Part shown: one piece after another, positions 32,998-41,598 of the stretch
Layout of the letters: every line of letters starts with the position of its first letter
How positions within the stretch are numbered: the first letter of the stretch is position 1
Source: Granulosicoccaceae bacterium
GTDB lineage: Bacteria; Pseudomonadota; Gammaproteobacteria; Granulosicoccales; Granulosicoccaceae
Reading direction: 5' to 3'
Length of the DNA: 64,000 nucleotides
Assembly: GCA_020629835.1 (NCBI GenBank)
Contig: JAHDCO010000009.1
Span: 19,722-83,721 of the forward strand
Notes under the pieces: generated by a model
Told to the model about the DNA's origin: nothing
What the model saw: the letters and a program-made list of their open reading frames with translations, nothing else
Databases searched by the model: none
Position numbers and translations under genes: made by a program

Positions 32998-35706
32998 ATG
33001 AGCATTGACTTTCGCATTAATGGGCAAGCGGTTGAGGTTTCAGTACCGTCTACGACCCGGTTGAGTGACGTACTTAGAGATCATCTTGAGTGTCGAGATG
33101 TAAAAGTTGGCTGTAATGCGGGCGACTGTGGTCTGTGTTCTGTCTTGGTTGATGGTGATGTGGCTTGCGCGTGCCTGGTCCCCGTGGGTCAGGTGGCGGG
33201 GTGTGATGTGGAGACGGTTGCCGGTTTAATTCAATCAGAACCGGTGACGCAACGACTGGCCGACGCCTTTTTGACCCATGGCGCTGCTCAATGCGGTGTT
33301 TGTACGCCGGGGTTATTGGTATCGGCCACACCGCTTCTGCGCGAGGATTCGCAGCCGTCAGAGCAAGCAGCAAAAGACGCGTTGGGTGGCGTGTTGTGTC
33401 GCTGTACGGGCTATCGAAAAATTCTCAGCGCGGTATGCCAGTCTCAATGCGCTGAAACGCCTGGCACTGAAACGCCTGAGAACTCGGCGATGAATTCTGC
33501 AAACGTATACGTAAACGCAGACGCCATCGTGGGTCAGTCTCCGCTTCGAGTCGATGGCCGAAACAAGGTCTTTGGCACTGAGAAGTTTGGTGATGATGTG
33601 GCACCAGCTGATGCGCTGGTGCTAAAAGTAATACGTTCACCCACACACCGAACGCGTTTTACTTTTGGTGATATCGACGGTTATCTACAGCGTCACCCGG
33701 GTATTCATCGCGTGTTTAGTGCGAAGGATGTACCCGGCTCCAACGCCTTCGGCGTGATTCCTCCGTTTATCGATCAGCCGGTTTTTGCCGAATCGCACAC
33801 AAGGTTTAAAGGCGAAGCGGTTGCGGCGGTCGTGGGTGATGCCTCGGTTATGGCGCGTTTTAACGCTGATGATTTTCCGATTGAATTTGAAGAACTGCCG
33901 TGTGTATTGACCGCACGGGACGCCCTCGCCAGCACCGCGCCCCAATTGCACGCGTCATCCGAGCACAACACAATGTGTGAAGGTTTTGTGAAACGCGGCG
34001 ACGCGAAAGCTGCGTTGGAAACCTCGGCCTTTACCGCGGACGTTGCGATTGAAACGGGCTTTGTTGAACATGCCTATCTAGAGCCTGAGGCTGGCTATGC
34101 CATACGCACGGGCGACCGTATTGAAATGTTTGGGTGTACGCAAGCGCCTTATATGAATCGTGACAGCATTGCTGACGTGTTAGGCATCGGTACGGATCAA
34201 GTGCGTATGTCTCCCAGTGCTACCGGGGGTGGGTTCGGTTCCAAGCTTGATCTATCGTGGCAACCGTTGGTAGCGGTTGCTGCGTGGCATTTAAACCGTG
34301 CGGTGCGCGTTACGTTCACTCGGCGCGAGTCCATGCAATCGACAACAAAGCGACATCCCGCATCCATTAACGCACGCTTTGGGTGCGATGCATCGGGCAC
34401 GTTAACCGGGGCTACGTTTGAAGGTTACTTTAATACCGGTGCCTATGCGTCTTGGGGGCCGACCGTCGCCAATCGCGTGCCGATACACGCATCCGGGCCT
34501 TACGCTGTGCCGCACTACACAGCCCGCGCAAAAGGGATTTACACCCACTGTTCTCCGAGCGGTGCCTTTAGAGGGTTTGGTGTGCCACAGGCGGCTATCG
34601 CACAGGAAAGTGCGTTTGATGAGTTGGCGACGAAAGTCGGTATGGATCGATTGGAGTTTAGGCTGCATAACGCGCTAACAAACGGTCGTGCAACCGTGAC
34701 GGGACAGGTGTTCGATACGGCTGTGGGCATTACCGAGTGTTTTGAAGCGCTTAGGTCTCGTTGGCAGGAGGCTAAGCAACGAGTCAACGATAAAAACAAG
34801 CAGACGATCAAAGCAAATTCTGCCTTGCGTTACGGTGTTGGCATTGCCGGTGGTTGGTATGGCTGTGGCAACACGTCGTTACCGAACCCATCCACTATCA
34901 AAGCAGGCATAAGGGCGGATAGAACCGTGTACCTGCACCAGGGTGCGGTGGACATCGGGCAGGGTTCTAATACCGTTATCACGCAAATTTTTTGCGATGC
35001 TTTCGGTATCGGCATCGATGAGGTAACGTTGATTGGAAGCGATACCGACAAAACACCCGATGCGGGTAAAACGTCTGCATCAAGGCAAACGTTTGTGTCC
35101 GGCAATGCGGCCCGCTTAGCGGGGTTAGCATTGCGAGAACAGGTAACACGGCTGGATAACACACCGGATTGGTCGGGTTTACCCGTGGATAAAGAAGGGT
35201 ATGTGGTGTGTGTGAGTGAAACCTACGATCCGCCAACCGAACCACTGGATGAAAATGGACAAGGCGTGCCGTACGCTGTTTATGGCTATGCGGCGCAAAT
35301 GGTGGAGCTGTCCGTTGATATTGAACTGGGGCAAGTGGAACTCATTAATTTAGTGGCAGCCCATGACGTGGGTAAGGCCATTAACCCGCTGTTGATTGAA
35401 GGACAAATACACGGTGGGGCTGCCCAGGGTATTGGTCTTGCGTTAATGGAATCGTTTATCCCAGGTCGAACGGAAAACTTGCACGATTATTTAATTCCGA
35501 CGATCGGCGACATTCCACCCATTGAATCGATCTTGGTGGAAGTTGCCGATCCTCACGGGCCTTTCGGTGCCAAGGGTCTGGGCGAGCATGTGTTGATACC
35601 CACCGCGCCTGCCATTTTAAATGCCATTCAACACGCCTGCGGTGCAAGGGTTCGAAACTTACCGGCAACGCCGGATGCGGTGTTGGCCGCTATTCCAGGA
35701 GAATAA
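32998..35706 (+). CDS. Molybdenum hydroxylase, fused 2Fe-2S and Mo-binding subunit
   Basis: 902 residues. Residues 1-155 are a two-cluster 2Fe-2S domain (CNAGDCGLC then QCGVCTPG and CRCTGYRKI). After a linker, residues 175-902 form the molybdopterin-binding part with GGGFGSKLDLSW, GAFRGFGVPQ and the C-terminal GAKGLGEHVL, which holds the catalytic Glu. With the FAD subunit it makes a xanthine-dehydrogenase-type enzyme that hydroxylates a carbon next to ring nitrogen using water. In this operon the likely reaction is nicotinate to 6-hydroxynicotinate. The FeS-Mo fusion differs from the split subunits of E. barkeri. Confidence 0.88.
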   Translation: MSIDFRINGQAVEVSVPSTTRLSDVLRDHLECRDVKVGCNAGDCGLCSVLVDGDVACACLVPVGQVAGCDVETVAGLIQSEPVTQRLADAFLTHGAAQCGVCTPGLLVSATPLLREDSQPSEQAAKDALGGVLCRCTGYRKILSAVCQSQCAETPGTETPENSAMNSANVYVNADAIVGQSPLRVDGRNKVFGTEKFGDDVAPADALVLKVIRSPTHRTRFTFGDIDGYLQRHPGIHRVFSAKDVPGSNAFGVIPPFIDQPVFAESHTRFKGEAVAAVVGDASVMARFNADDFPIEFEELPCVLTARDALASTAPQLHASSEHNTMCEGFVKRGDAKAALETSAFTADVAIETGFVEHAYLEPEAGYAIRTGDRIEMFGCTQAPYMNRDSIADVLGIGTDQVRMSPSATGGGFGSKLDLSWQPLVAVAAWHLNRAVRVTFTRRESMQSTTKRHPASINARFGCDASGTLTGATFEGYFNTGAYASWGPTVANRVPIHASGPYAVPHYTARAKGIYTHCSPSGAFRGFGVPQAAIAQESAFDELATKVGMDRLEFRLHNALTNGRATVTGQVFDTAVGITECFEALRSRWQEAKQRVNDKNKQTIKANSALRYGVGIAGGWYGCGNTSLPNPSTIKAGIRADRTVYLHQGAVDIGQGSNTVITQIFCDAFGIGIDEVTLIGSDTDKTPDAGKTSASRQTFVSGNAARLAGLALREQVTRLDNTPDWSGLPVDKEGYVVCVSETYDPPTEPLDENGQGVPYAVYGYAAQMVELSVDIELGQVELINLVAAHDVGKAINPLLIEGQIHGGAAQGIGLALMESFIPGRTENLHDYLIPTIGDIPPIESILVEVADPHGPFGAKGLGEHVLIPTAPAILNAIQHACGARVRNLPATPDAVLAAIPGE

Positions 35707-35709
35707 GCG

Positions 35710-37215
35710 ATGGTGCGTCAAACCGTAACGCCAGAGCCTAATGGCAAGATTCGTTGCGATGCGTGTCCAGTGTTGTGTTACATCAAAGATGGTCGTACTG
35801 GCGCGTGCGATCGATACGCTAACGACGGTGGTGACCTGGTGCGGGTAGATCCTTTCACCGTGCTGCAACACCAGCAACAACAAGGGGACGTTGCCGTTGT
35901 TGAGTTTCATAAGTCCGGCAGCGATGAACCGGCTTGGGATGGTTCCTGGTTACCCTCGACCAAGCCTTTTGTTACAGCCATTGGCGCAGGCACCACTTAC
36001 CCGGATTACAAGCCAGCGCCATTCATCGTTAGTCAAACCGTTGATGATGTGGATATGGTCACGGTGGTAACCGAAGGCATATTCAGTTACTGCGGCGTAA
36101 AAGTGAAAATTGATACTGACCGGCACTTAGGCCCGGAACAATCTTTGGTGCGAGTGCAGGGTGAGGCAATCGGTCACGTCACAACCGGCGAGTACGGCTC
36201 GCAAATGCTGTCGCTGGGTGGGGTAAATCACTTAACCGGAGGCTCTAAAAAGGAGGGTCGTATAACCTGCGAGGCGCTGTTGACTTTGTGCAACCGGGGT
36301 GCGGTTGAAATGACGGTTGATGAAGGGGTAACGGTGGTTGTGCAAGCCGGCGAAGCACCCATCGTCGATGGTGTCAAAGAAGAGGTCATGCGGGTAGGGT
36401 GTGGGTCTGCCACCATCGGTATGTTCGCCCGTCAATGGGCGCCCTATGTGGATGAAGTTGTGGTGGTGGATGACCACATCACAGGCGTACTCTCAGAGCA
36501 TCAGGCCGGACGCATGCTGGGTATGGAGCCCAGTGGCATCCGAATTAAAGGCAGGCGTTCCACGCCTGGACGCTATTTCCAGGTGGCAGAGCCTGGCAGT
36601 GGTTGGGGAGGAACTGATATCGACAACCCGCTGTCCTTGATTGATGGGTTCAAACCCAACACCGCTGAACCTGGGCTGCGATTGTTAATGATTTCAACCA
36701 CCGGCGAGCAGTACGCGTACTTTGAATTAGATGACAACCTGCAACCGCAATCGGTAGATCTTCCCGGGGCGCTGCGACCATCGGTTGACCGCATTGCCGA
36801 AAATTGTGAACCTTCCTTGTGCACCGTTTTGTTTATGGGTGGCGCCGGTGGCAGCTTACGCGCAGGGGTCACTGAAAACCCCGTGCGTTTAACTCAGTCT
36901 GTACAGAAACGATTAACCAACATTACCTGCGGCGGCGCACCGGTGTATCGCTGGCCGGGGGGCGGCATTACCGTGATGGCCAACGTGCTGGATATGCCGA
37001 AACACGCATTTGGTTATGTGCCGACACCGGCGCTGGTTGCACCTATTGAATTTACACTACGCTACAGTGACTTCGAGGCATTAGGAGGGTATACCGATGC
37101 GGTGGTGCCGTTAGATGTTGTGAAGAGTGAATTCAGCCGATCGGTAACGAACGAAACGGACATTCCCTGGGCGCTAAACGCCGATCTGTATCAATGGAGT
37201 AAAACGAATCTGTGA
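35710..37215 (+). CDS. hnr: 6-hydroxynicotinate reductase
   Basis: 501 residues, near the roughly 53 kDa size of the E. barkeri enzyme. The N-terminal cluster motif C-x2-C-x3-C-x9-C (Cys16, Cys19, Cys23, Cys33) predicts an Fe-S centre, and further Cys occur at 128, 187, 194 and 231. It reduces 6-hydroxynicotinate to 1,4,5,6-tetrahydro-6-oxonicotinate with low-potential electrons. A CGSATIG stretch (231-237) is one candidate site for covalent flavin, by loose analogy to ApbE targets (S-G-A-T). The gene starts 3 bp after the hydroxylase gene. Confidence 0.82.
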   Translation: MVRQTVTPEPNGKIRCDACPVLCYIKDGRTGACDRYANDGGDLVRVDPFTVLQHQQQQGDVAVVEFHKSGSDEPAWDGSWLPSTKPFVTAIGAGTTYPDYKPAPFIVSQTVDDVDMVTVVTEGIFSYCGVKVKIDTDRHLGPEQSLVRVQGEAIGHVTTGEYGSQMLSLGGVNHLTGGSKKEGRITCEALLTLCNRGAVEMTVDEGVTVVVQAGEAPIVDGVKEEVMRVGCGSATIGMFARQWAPYVDEVVVVDDHITGVLSEHQAGRMLGMEPSGIRIKGRRSTPGRYFQVAEPGSGWGGTDIDNPLSLIDGFKPNTAEPGLRLLMISTTGEQYAYFELDDNLQPQSVDLPGALRPSVDRIAENCEPSLCTVLFMGGAGGSLRAGVTENPVRLTQSVQKRLTNITCGGAPVYRWPGGGITVMANVLDMPKHAFGYVPTPALVAPIEFTLRYSDFEALGGYTDAVVPLDVVKSEFSRSVTNETDIPWALNADLYQWSKTNL

Positions 37216-37955
37216 ATGAGCATGATACGGCGTTAGTGCGCCAGCAACTTTGCCCCACTGGTACACTGCGGGCGGCCATCAACATGACCAACGGGCTGTT
37301 GGTGACAGGGCTTGGCGATAGTGGCGAACCGGTGGGGGTATCACCTGACATGGCAGCCGCGATCGCTTCGAAGCTGGAGGTGCCGGTGCAATTAAAACCG
37401 TATCCCGGACCAGGTTTCGTAGCTGATGCTCTGGCAGAGGATGCCTGGGACATTGGCAACATAGCTAACGAGCCAGCTCGCGCTAAGCTCATATGTTTTT
37501 CTCCCTCATACTGCGAAATTCAGGCAACGTATCTCGTTTGGGAAGACGAGCCCCTGAAGACGCCCAAGGATGTGGATGCACCGGGCCGACGGATTGCGGC
37601 AAAAGCAAGGGCGGCTTATGAGCTGTGGTTGTCGGACAATTTATCGCAGGCAGAACTCGAGACAACCGACAGCTTTGACTCATCGGTGGAGTTGTTTGTT
37701 TCGCAGCATTTGGATGCGCTGGCGGGCTTACGGCCGGCATTGCTTAAGGAACATAAAAACATACCCGGCACTCGGCTAATGGAACAAAGCTTTACCGCTG
37801 TGCAGCAAAGCATCGGCTGTCGCCACGGCATTCCAGAGGCCGCGCAATGGTTACAAAATTTCGTGAATGAATCACTTCGCAACGGGTTTGTAGCGGAGCT
37901 CATTGAGCGCCATGGGGTAACCGGGCGGTTGTCGCCTAGCCCGTCACTGAACTAA
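37212..37955 (+). CDS. Solute-binding-fold (SBP_bac_3-like) protein without a signal peptide
   Basis: 247 residues with a GTG start overlapping the reductase stop (GTGA). The sequence follows the family 3 binding-protein fold: PTGTLRAAINMTNGLLV, GVSPDMAAAIASKLEVPVQLKPYPGPGFVADALAEDAWDIGNIANEPARAKLICFSPSY, and a second lobe with PKDVDAPGRRIAAK. The N-terminus MNEHDTALVRQQL is charged and not hydrophobic, so the protein should stay in the cytoplasm. No permease or ATPase is adjacent. It may bind or act on a pathway intermediate. The 3' end overlaps the convergent antiporter gene by 20 bp. Confidence 0.75.
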   Translation: MNEHDTALVRQQLCPTGTLRAAINMTNGLLVTGLGDSGEPVGVSPDMAAAIASKLEVPVQLKPYPGPGFVADALAEDAWDIGNIANEPARAKLICFSPSYCEIQATYLVWEDEPLKTPKDVDAPGRRIAAKARAAYELWLSDNLSQAELETTDSFDSSVELFVSQHLDALAGLRPALLKEHKNIPGTRLMEQSFTAVQQSIGCRHGIPEAAQWLQNFVNESLRNGFVAELIERHGVTGRLSPSPSLN

Positions 37956-38898
37956 CCGCCAGCCAGGTAAATACCCCGTAGCCTGCTAAAAACACAGCGC
38001 CCAGGGTTCTGCCAATCGGCCATTTGGCAAACACGATCAGCGTCAGTATGGCTGTGATTGCCACCAGCATCATAAGGTCAGCAAACAACAGCGGTGAACT
38101 GGTGTCCAGCGGTGAGATGATTGAGGTTACACCGATGATAAGTAGGATGTTCATCAGGTTAGAGCCGATTACGTTACCCATGATCACGTCTGTACGGCCC
38201 CGCCATGCGGCCGCCACACTCGCAGCCAATTCAGGTAGCGATGTGCCCAGGGCAATAACGGTTAAGCCCACAGCGCTTTCGGATAGGCCAATGGCTAAAG
38301 CGATATCCTGAGCGCCGGTAATGAGCCCGTGTGCTCCAATGGGCAGTCCAATCACACCAGCCAGTAAATAACCTACCAAACGAGGTGTCGGCAGCTTAGC
38401 AACGGTGGTGTCAATGTCCTTGGGCGGCGAGTCTTCGTCTTCGCTGGCGGTTTTGGAAAGACGTAAGCTGATCGTGATGACCACAATAAGCCCGATCAGA
38501 AAGCACACGCCTGCTATCCGGCTAATGGTGCCAACCCACGCGACGCCAGCGAAAGCGACCGTTGCCGCAAGCATCATTAAGCTGTTGCGCCGATGTTCCC
38601 GGCCGCTCGTGGTCACCGCCAGGATAAGGGCGGGAACGCCGAGTATAAGGAGGATATTGGCAACGTTGCTGCCAATGACATTACCTAACGCTATATCAGG
38701 CGAGCCGCCTAATGCAGCTTGAACGCTGACTAACAGCTCTGGAAGTGAAGTACCCAGTGCAACCACGGTAAGGCTGATAAACGTAGCTGACAGACCTGAT
38801 CGGAGGCTGACACCCATAGCACCGCGAACCAGCGCATCGCCAGCGAACATTAAAAGAACGGCACCACCGATGAGATATACAAAACTAAGAACGGTCAT
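37936..38898 (-). CDS. Sodium/calcium antiporter, YrbG family
   Basis: 320 residues with about ten membrane segments and an internal duplication. The two alpha repeats read VALGTSLPELLVSVQAALGGSPDIALGNVIGSNVANILLILG and VIALGTSLPELAASVAAAWRGRTDVIMGNVIGSNLMNILLIIG. Each holds the ion-binding GTSLPE and GNVIGSN motifs. It exchanges Na+ for Ca2+ across the inner membrane. There is no functional tie to the neighbouring catabolic operon. Confidence 0.92.
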   Translation of the reverse strand: MTVLSFVYLIGGAVLLMFAGDALVRGAMGVSLRSGLSATFISLTVVALGTSLPELLVSVQAALGGSPDIALGNVIGSNVANILLILGVPALILAVTTSGREHRRNSLMMLAATVAFAGVAWVGTISRIAGVCFLIGLIVVITISLRLSKTASEDEDSPPKDIDTTVAKLPTPRLVGYLLAGVIGLPIGAHGLITGAQDIALAIGLSESAVGLTVIALGTSLPELAASVAAAWRGRTDVIMGNVIGSNLMNILLIIGVTSIISPLDTSSPLLFADLMMLVAITAILTLIVFAKWPIGRTLGAVFLAGYGVFTWLAVSSVTG

Positions 38899-39208
38899 AA
38901 GTTCGGTGGCCTAATGTGGGGAGTGATGAACAAACACGGGCTGATCAATGAAAGTGATTTGGCCGCTCGGCAATGGCATTGCAATCGCGCGCGGCTTTAC
39001 CACTTCAATACCAGTATGGCTCATTGCCTGGCTTTTATAGCCCGTTGTTCGGAAAAAGGGTTAGCGTCTGGGGTTAATTCTTCGGCTTTTTAGGATGTTA
39101 TCTTCGGTTTTGTCGCGCCGGGAGCTACTATGCTTTAACGGGTCTCAATGCGTGAATGACTTAATGAACATAACCATCAGGGCAAAAGTGGCAAAGCAAT
39201 GGGTGCTC
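38899..39208. other. Intergenic region with one doubtful small ORF
   Basis: This stretch lies between the antiporter and a lipoprotein gene. It contains one 55-codon ORF (38926-39093) and in-frame upstream starts of the lipoprotein gene at 39095 and 39164. No strong promoter, terminator or RNA structure was recognised in the remainder. Confidence 0.5.
38926..39093 (+). CDS. Possible small protein of 55 residues
   Basis: The ORF starts MNKHGLINES and ends GVNSSAF. A GGGGAG ribosome site lies 2 bp before the ATG, which is close but usable. No similarity is recognised. It contains three Cys and no membrane segment. It could be chance, as it fills a gap without other signals. Confidence 0.25.
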   Translation: MNKHGLINESDLAARQWHCNRARLYHFNTSMAHCLAFIARCSEKGLASGVNSSAF

Positions 39209-39913
39209 ATGCGCGCTCGGAATATCGTTATCGTTTTATTCTGTTCTCTCGCGCTCAGCGGCTGCACCATCACCCGTACGATGTATCAGCAGGATGCAGA
39301 TTTGATTCGGCTGGAGCATCTGGAGTACTGGACTGCGCTGCTTGATGAGTACCATCAGCGCAAAGGGCATTACCCGCTGCAAAAAAGGTTACAAGAACGT
39401 GCTGATATCGGCCTGGTAAAAATTGCAACGCCACAACAATTGTCGTATTTATCGCCCGGTTCTCTGGATTACGATGAACGTTTAGACAACAATATCAACA
39501 ATCGATTCATCGAATTTTCGATGGCGGATTTTGTATCCACATTGGAATCTGGATTGGGTCGCGTGGTACTTGAAAAATACGACGCGCAGCGCGTGCCAAC
39601 CAGCAGCCCCGTGGGCTATAACTATTTTGTTAACACAGACGGCTACCTGTTCTGGACGACGTGCATAACCTGTGGTGTCACCGACATCTCAACGCTACTG
39701 TTTGACGGCTACACCCCCACGGTAAATATTGTGTCAGAGGGTATGAAAGGTAAGGTCACCAAAGGGTTTGAAAGAGCGGAGCTACTGGCGCACCCCACAT
39801 ACAAAAGCTGGAAAGCTCGAACCTTTAGAAAAGAAGGCTATATGCGAGCCTTGGTAAAGTCGAACGAAGCCGCGACCAAGCAAAAAAGTCTGTTTGATTT
39901 GGGTGACAGCTAA
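39209..39913 (+). CDS. Putative lipoprotein of unknown function
   Basis: 234 residues from MRARNIVIVL (ATG at 39209). This start gives a textbook lipoprotein signal ending in LALSGC. Earlier in-frame starts at 39095 and 39164 would bury the signal. The mature protein is mixed alpha/beta with YHQRKGHYPLQKRL near its N-terminus and a NYFVNTDGYLFWTTCITCGV stretch containing a Cys-x2-Cys pair. I do not recognise the family. It stands alone between convergent genes. Confidence 0.65.
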   Translation: MRARNIVIVLFCSLALSGCTITRTMYQQDADLIRLEHLEYWTALLDEYHQRKGHYPLQKRLQERADIGLVKIATPQQLSYLSPGSLDYDERLDNNINNRFIEFSMADFVSTLESGLGRVVLEKYDAQRVPTSSPVGYNYFVNTDGYLFWTTCITCGVTDISTLLFDGYTPTVNIVSEGMKGKVTKGFERAELLAHPTYKSWKARTFRKEGYMRALVKSNEAATKQKSLFDLGDS

Positions 39914-40011
39914 TTACCTTGGCGTTGAGGGCGTAACTACTCGCGGCAGTACTCGCCCGATTTAAGCTCACCACCGTTGGTCACAGTGCGCGTCTCGAAA
40001 CGATAGCAATC

Positions 40012-40656
40012 CTAGTCAATACTCAGTCGGCAAAGAACGGTGTTGTTGGTTTCCAGATCAGGCCCCCAAATCAATTCAGCTTCGCTAGTCCACGCGATAT
40101 CGTCATACCCGTGTTTCGGACTGACCGCCTGTTCGCTATAAACTATGGCAGATAACCACTGACTGTCATCAAAATCCGGAGTTGACCAATCGGTTGGCGT
40201 GTCGATAGCAGTAAACTGGCAAGATCCCTCTCCAGCAACCGGATTGGATTCATCGGCGCAGGCTTTGTCCAGTGGCGCGGTGTGGATTACCAGGCATCGC
40301 CAGGTGGCGTCAGTAACGGCCACAATGTCCCCGTTACTGTTCTTAATCTGTGCGATCACACCACCATCGCCGAGTTGTTGTCGTCGGGTGCCAATGTATT
40401 CCAGTCCGGTGTCGTTCTCTTTAAAATCTTTCGCCATCAATCCTAAGGTTATTGGGCCTGACGCATCGAAGGAAAAAGACTCTGCGTTGAAGGAGCGTTC
40501 GGTGGTAATCGAAACTGAATCTTCGGCAACCCGTTCGCCGTTAATATGAAATTCAAACCAGTTGTCTGCCCACACGTCTACACGGTAGGTCTCGGCCTGG
40601 GCTGCCTGAGCTGTTGCGGTTAGAAGTAGCGCAGTTAAAAATCGTTTGTTAATCAC
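40012..40656 (-). CDS. Exported protein of unknown function
   Basis: 214 residues from a GTG at 40656 that begins VINKRFLTALLLTATAQAAQAE, a good Sec signal peptide with AQA cleavage. A longer reading back to 40839 adds residues that do not fit a signal. The mature part is beta-rich (YRVDVWADNWFEFHINGERV, WSTPDFDDSQWLSAIVYS) with four Cys that may form disulfides, and looks like a galactose-binding or jelly-roll domain. The family is not recognised. It is divergent from the nitroreductase-like gene. Confidence 0.6.
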   Translation of the reverse strand: MINKRFLTALLLTATAQAAQAETYRVDVWADNWFEFHINGERVAEDSVSITTERSFNAESFSFDASGPITLGLMAKDFKENDTGLEYIGTRRQQLGDGGVIAQIKNSNGDIVAVTDATWRCLVIHTAPLDKACADESNPVAGEGSCQFTAIDTPTDWSTPDFDDSQWLSAIVYSEQAVSPKHGYDDIAWTSEAELIWGPDLETNNTVLCRLSID

Positions 40657-40863
40657 TGTTGAGTCCAGATAAAAGCTGATGTCGAAAAGGTACGGCAGAA
40701 CTGTGTAAGCAATATGCAAAAATCGGATGAAACCAAGAAATTTCACAACCTTGTGCCGTGTAGTCGATACGCCCCATTCACGTATGCGATGAACTGTCAG
40801 AACGCTTTCAGCCGGTGATTCCACTAAACTGAAAAACACGAATCCTTGTGGAGTGTGATCTCG

Positions 40864-41598
40864 GTGGGAACCTCTGACGAAAACGACGGACTAGCATTAG
40901 CCGCAGAGCAAAGTACAGAGTCATCAGCCGGTGTTCTGGACTGGGTGATTCGCCGGCGCTGCACTCAGAAGCTGTTTGCAGACCCGCAAGAGCGATCTGA
41001 TCGACAAAACCTGTGGCATCCTTCGCACGAAGCGGAGCTGCGCGGCATGATAGAAACAGCAGGGCATGCGCCGTTTCATCTGCGTTCGCCAGTTCATGCA
41101 CGGGGCACCTCCGGTCAGGATTCAGCTGTGCCCTGGCGGTTTTACGTGGTGGCGGGAGAGCACATCGCATCACTGTTATCAGTGTTGTCTGAGAACGCCG
41201 AAAGCCAGCCGGGAAGCGAGTGGTCGCGGGCGTGGAAAACCAAAATACCGAATATGCTGGCCGCCTGTGGCGCGCTGGTTCAGGTCACCTGGCTGCCTGA
41301 AGAAGAGGCCGAGTTGTCCATCAAGAATGTTGAGCACATTGCAGCGGCCTCAGCCGCAACACAAAATTTGCTGCTGTGTGCACAAGCTCGCCGCTGGCGC
41401 AGTTACTGGTCAAGTGGTGGAATTTTGAAGTCGCCAGAGCTCTTTGAAGTGTTAGGTATTCCAAGCCAACAGCAGCTGCTGGGAAGCGTATTTTTAACGC
41501 CGGACGATATGGTTCAGGGTGAAGGTGTGCCTGGGCGCCTACGTGATGAACGAGGTGAGGTATCTACCTGGTCGCGGTGGGTAACCCTAGCCTCTTGA
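40864..41598 (+). CDS. Nitroreductase-family protein
   Basis: 244 residues from a GTG at 40864 with GGAG 10 bp upstream; a GTG at 40855 and a TTG at 40846 are alternatives. The FMN-binding nitroreductase fold is suggested by VIRRRCTQKLFAD near the start, ETAGHAPFHLRS, and HIAAASAATQNLLLCAQARRWRSYWSSGGI. It probably reduces a nitro or quinone-type compound with NAD(P)H and FMN; the substrate is unknown. The stop overlaps possible starts of the next gene, so the two are co-translated. Confidence 0.72.
   Translation: MGTSDENDGLALAAEQSTESSAGVLDWVIRRRCTQKLFADPQERSDRQNLWHPSHEAELRGMIETAGHAPFHLRSPVHARGTSGQDSAVPWRFYVVAGEHIASLLSVLSENAESQPGSEWSRAWKTKIPNMLAACGALVQVTWLPEEEAELSIKNVEHIAAASAATQNLLLCAQARRWRSYWSSGGILKSPELFEVLGIPSQQQLLGSVFLTPDDMVQGEGVPGRLRDERGEVSTWSRWVTLAS

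Noticed and set aside
38899..39208. Small RNA gene in the gap after the antiporter
   Set aside because: No promoter-terminator pair or stable stem was seen.
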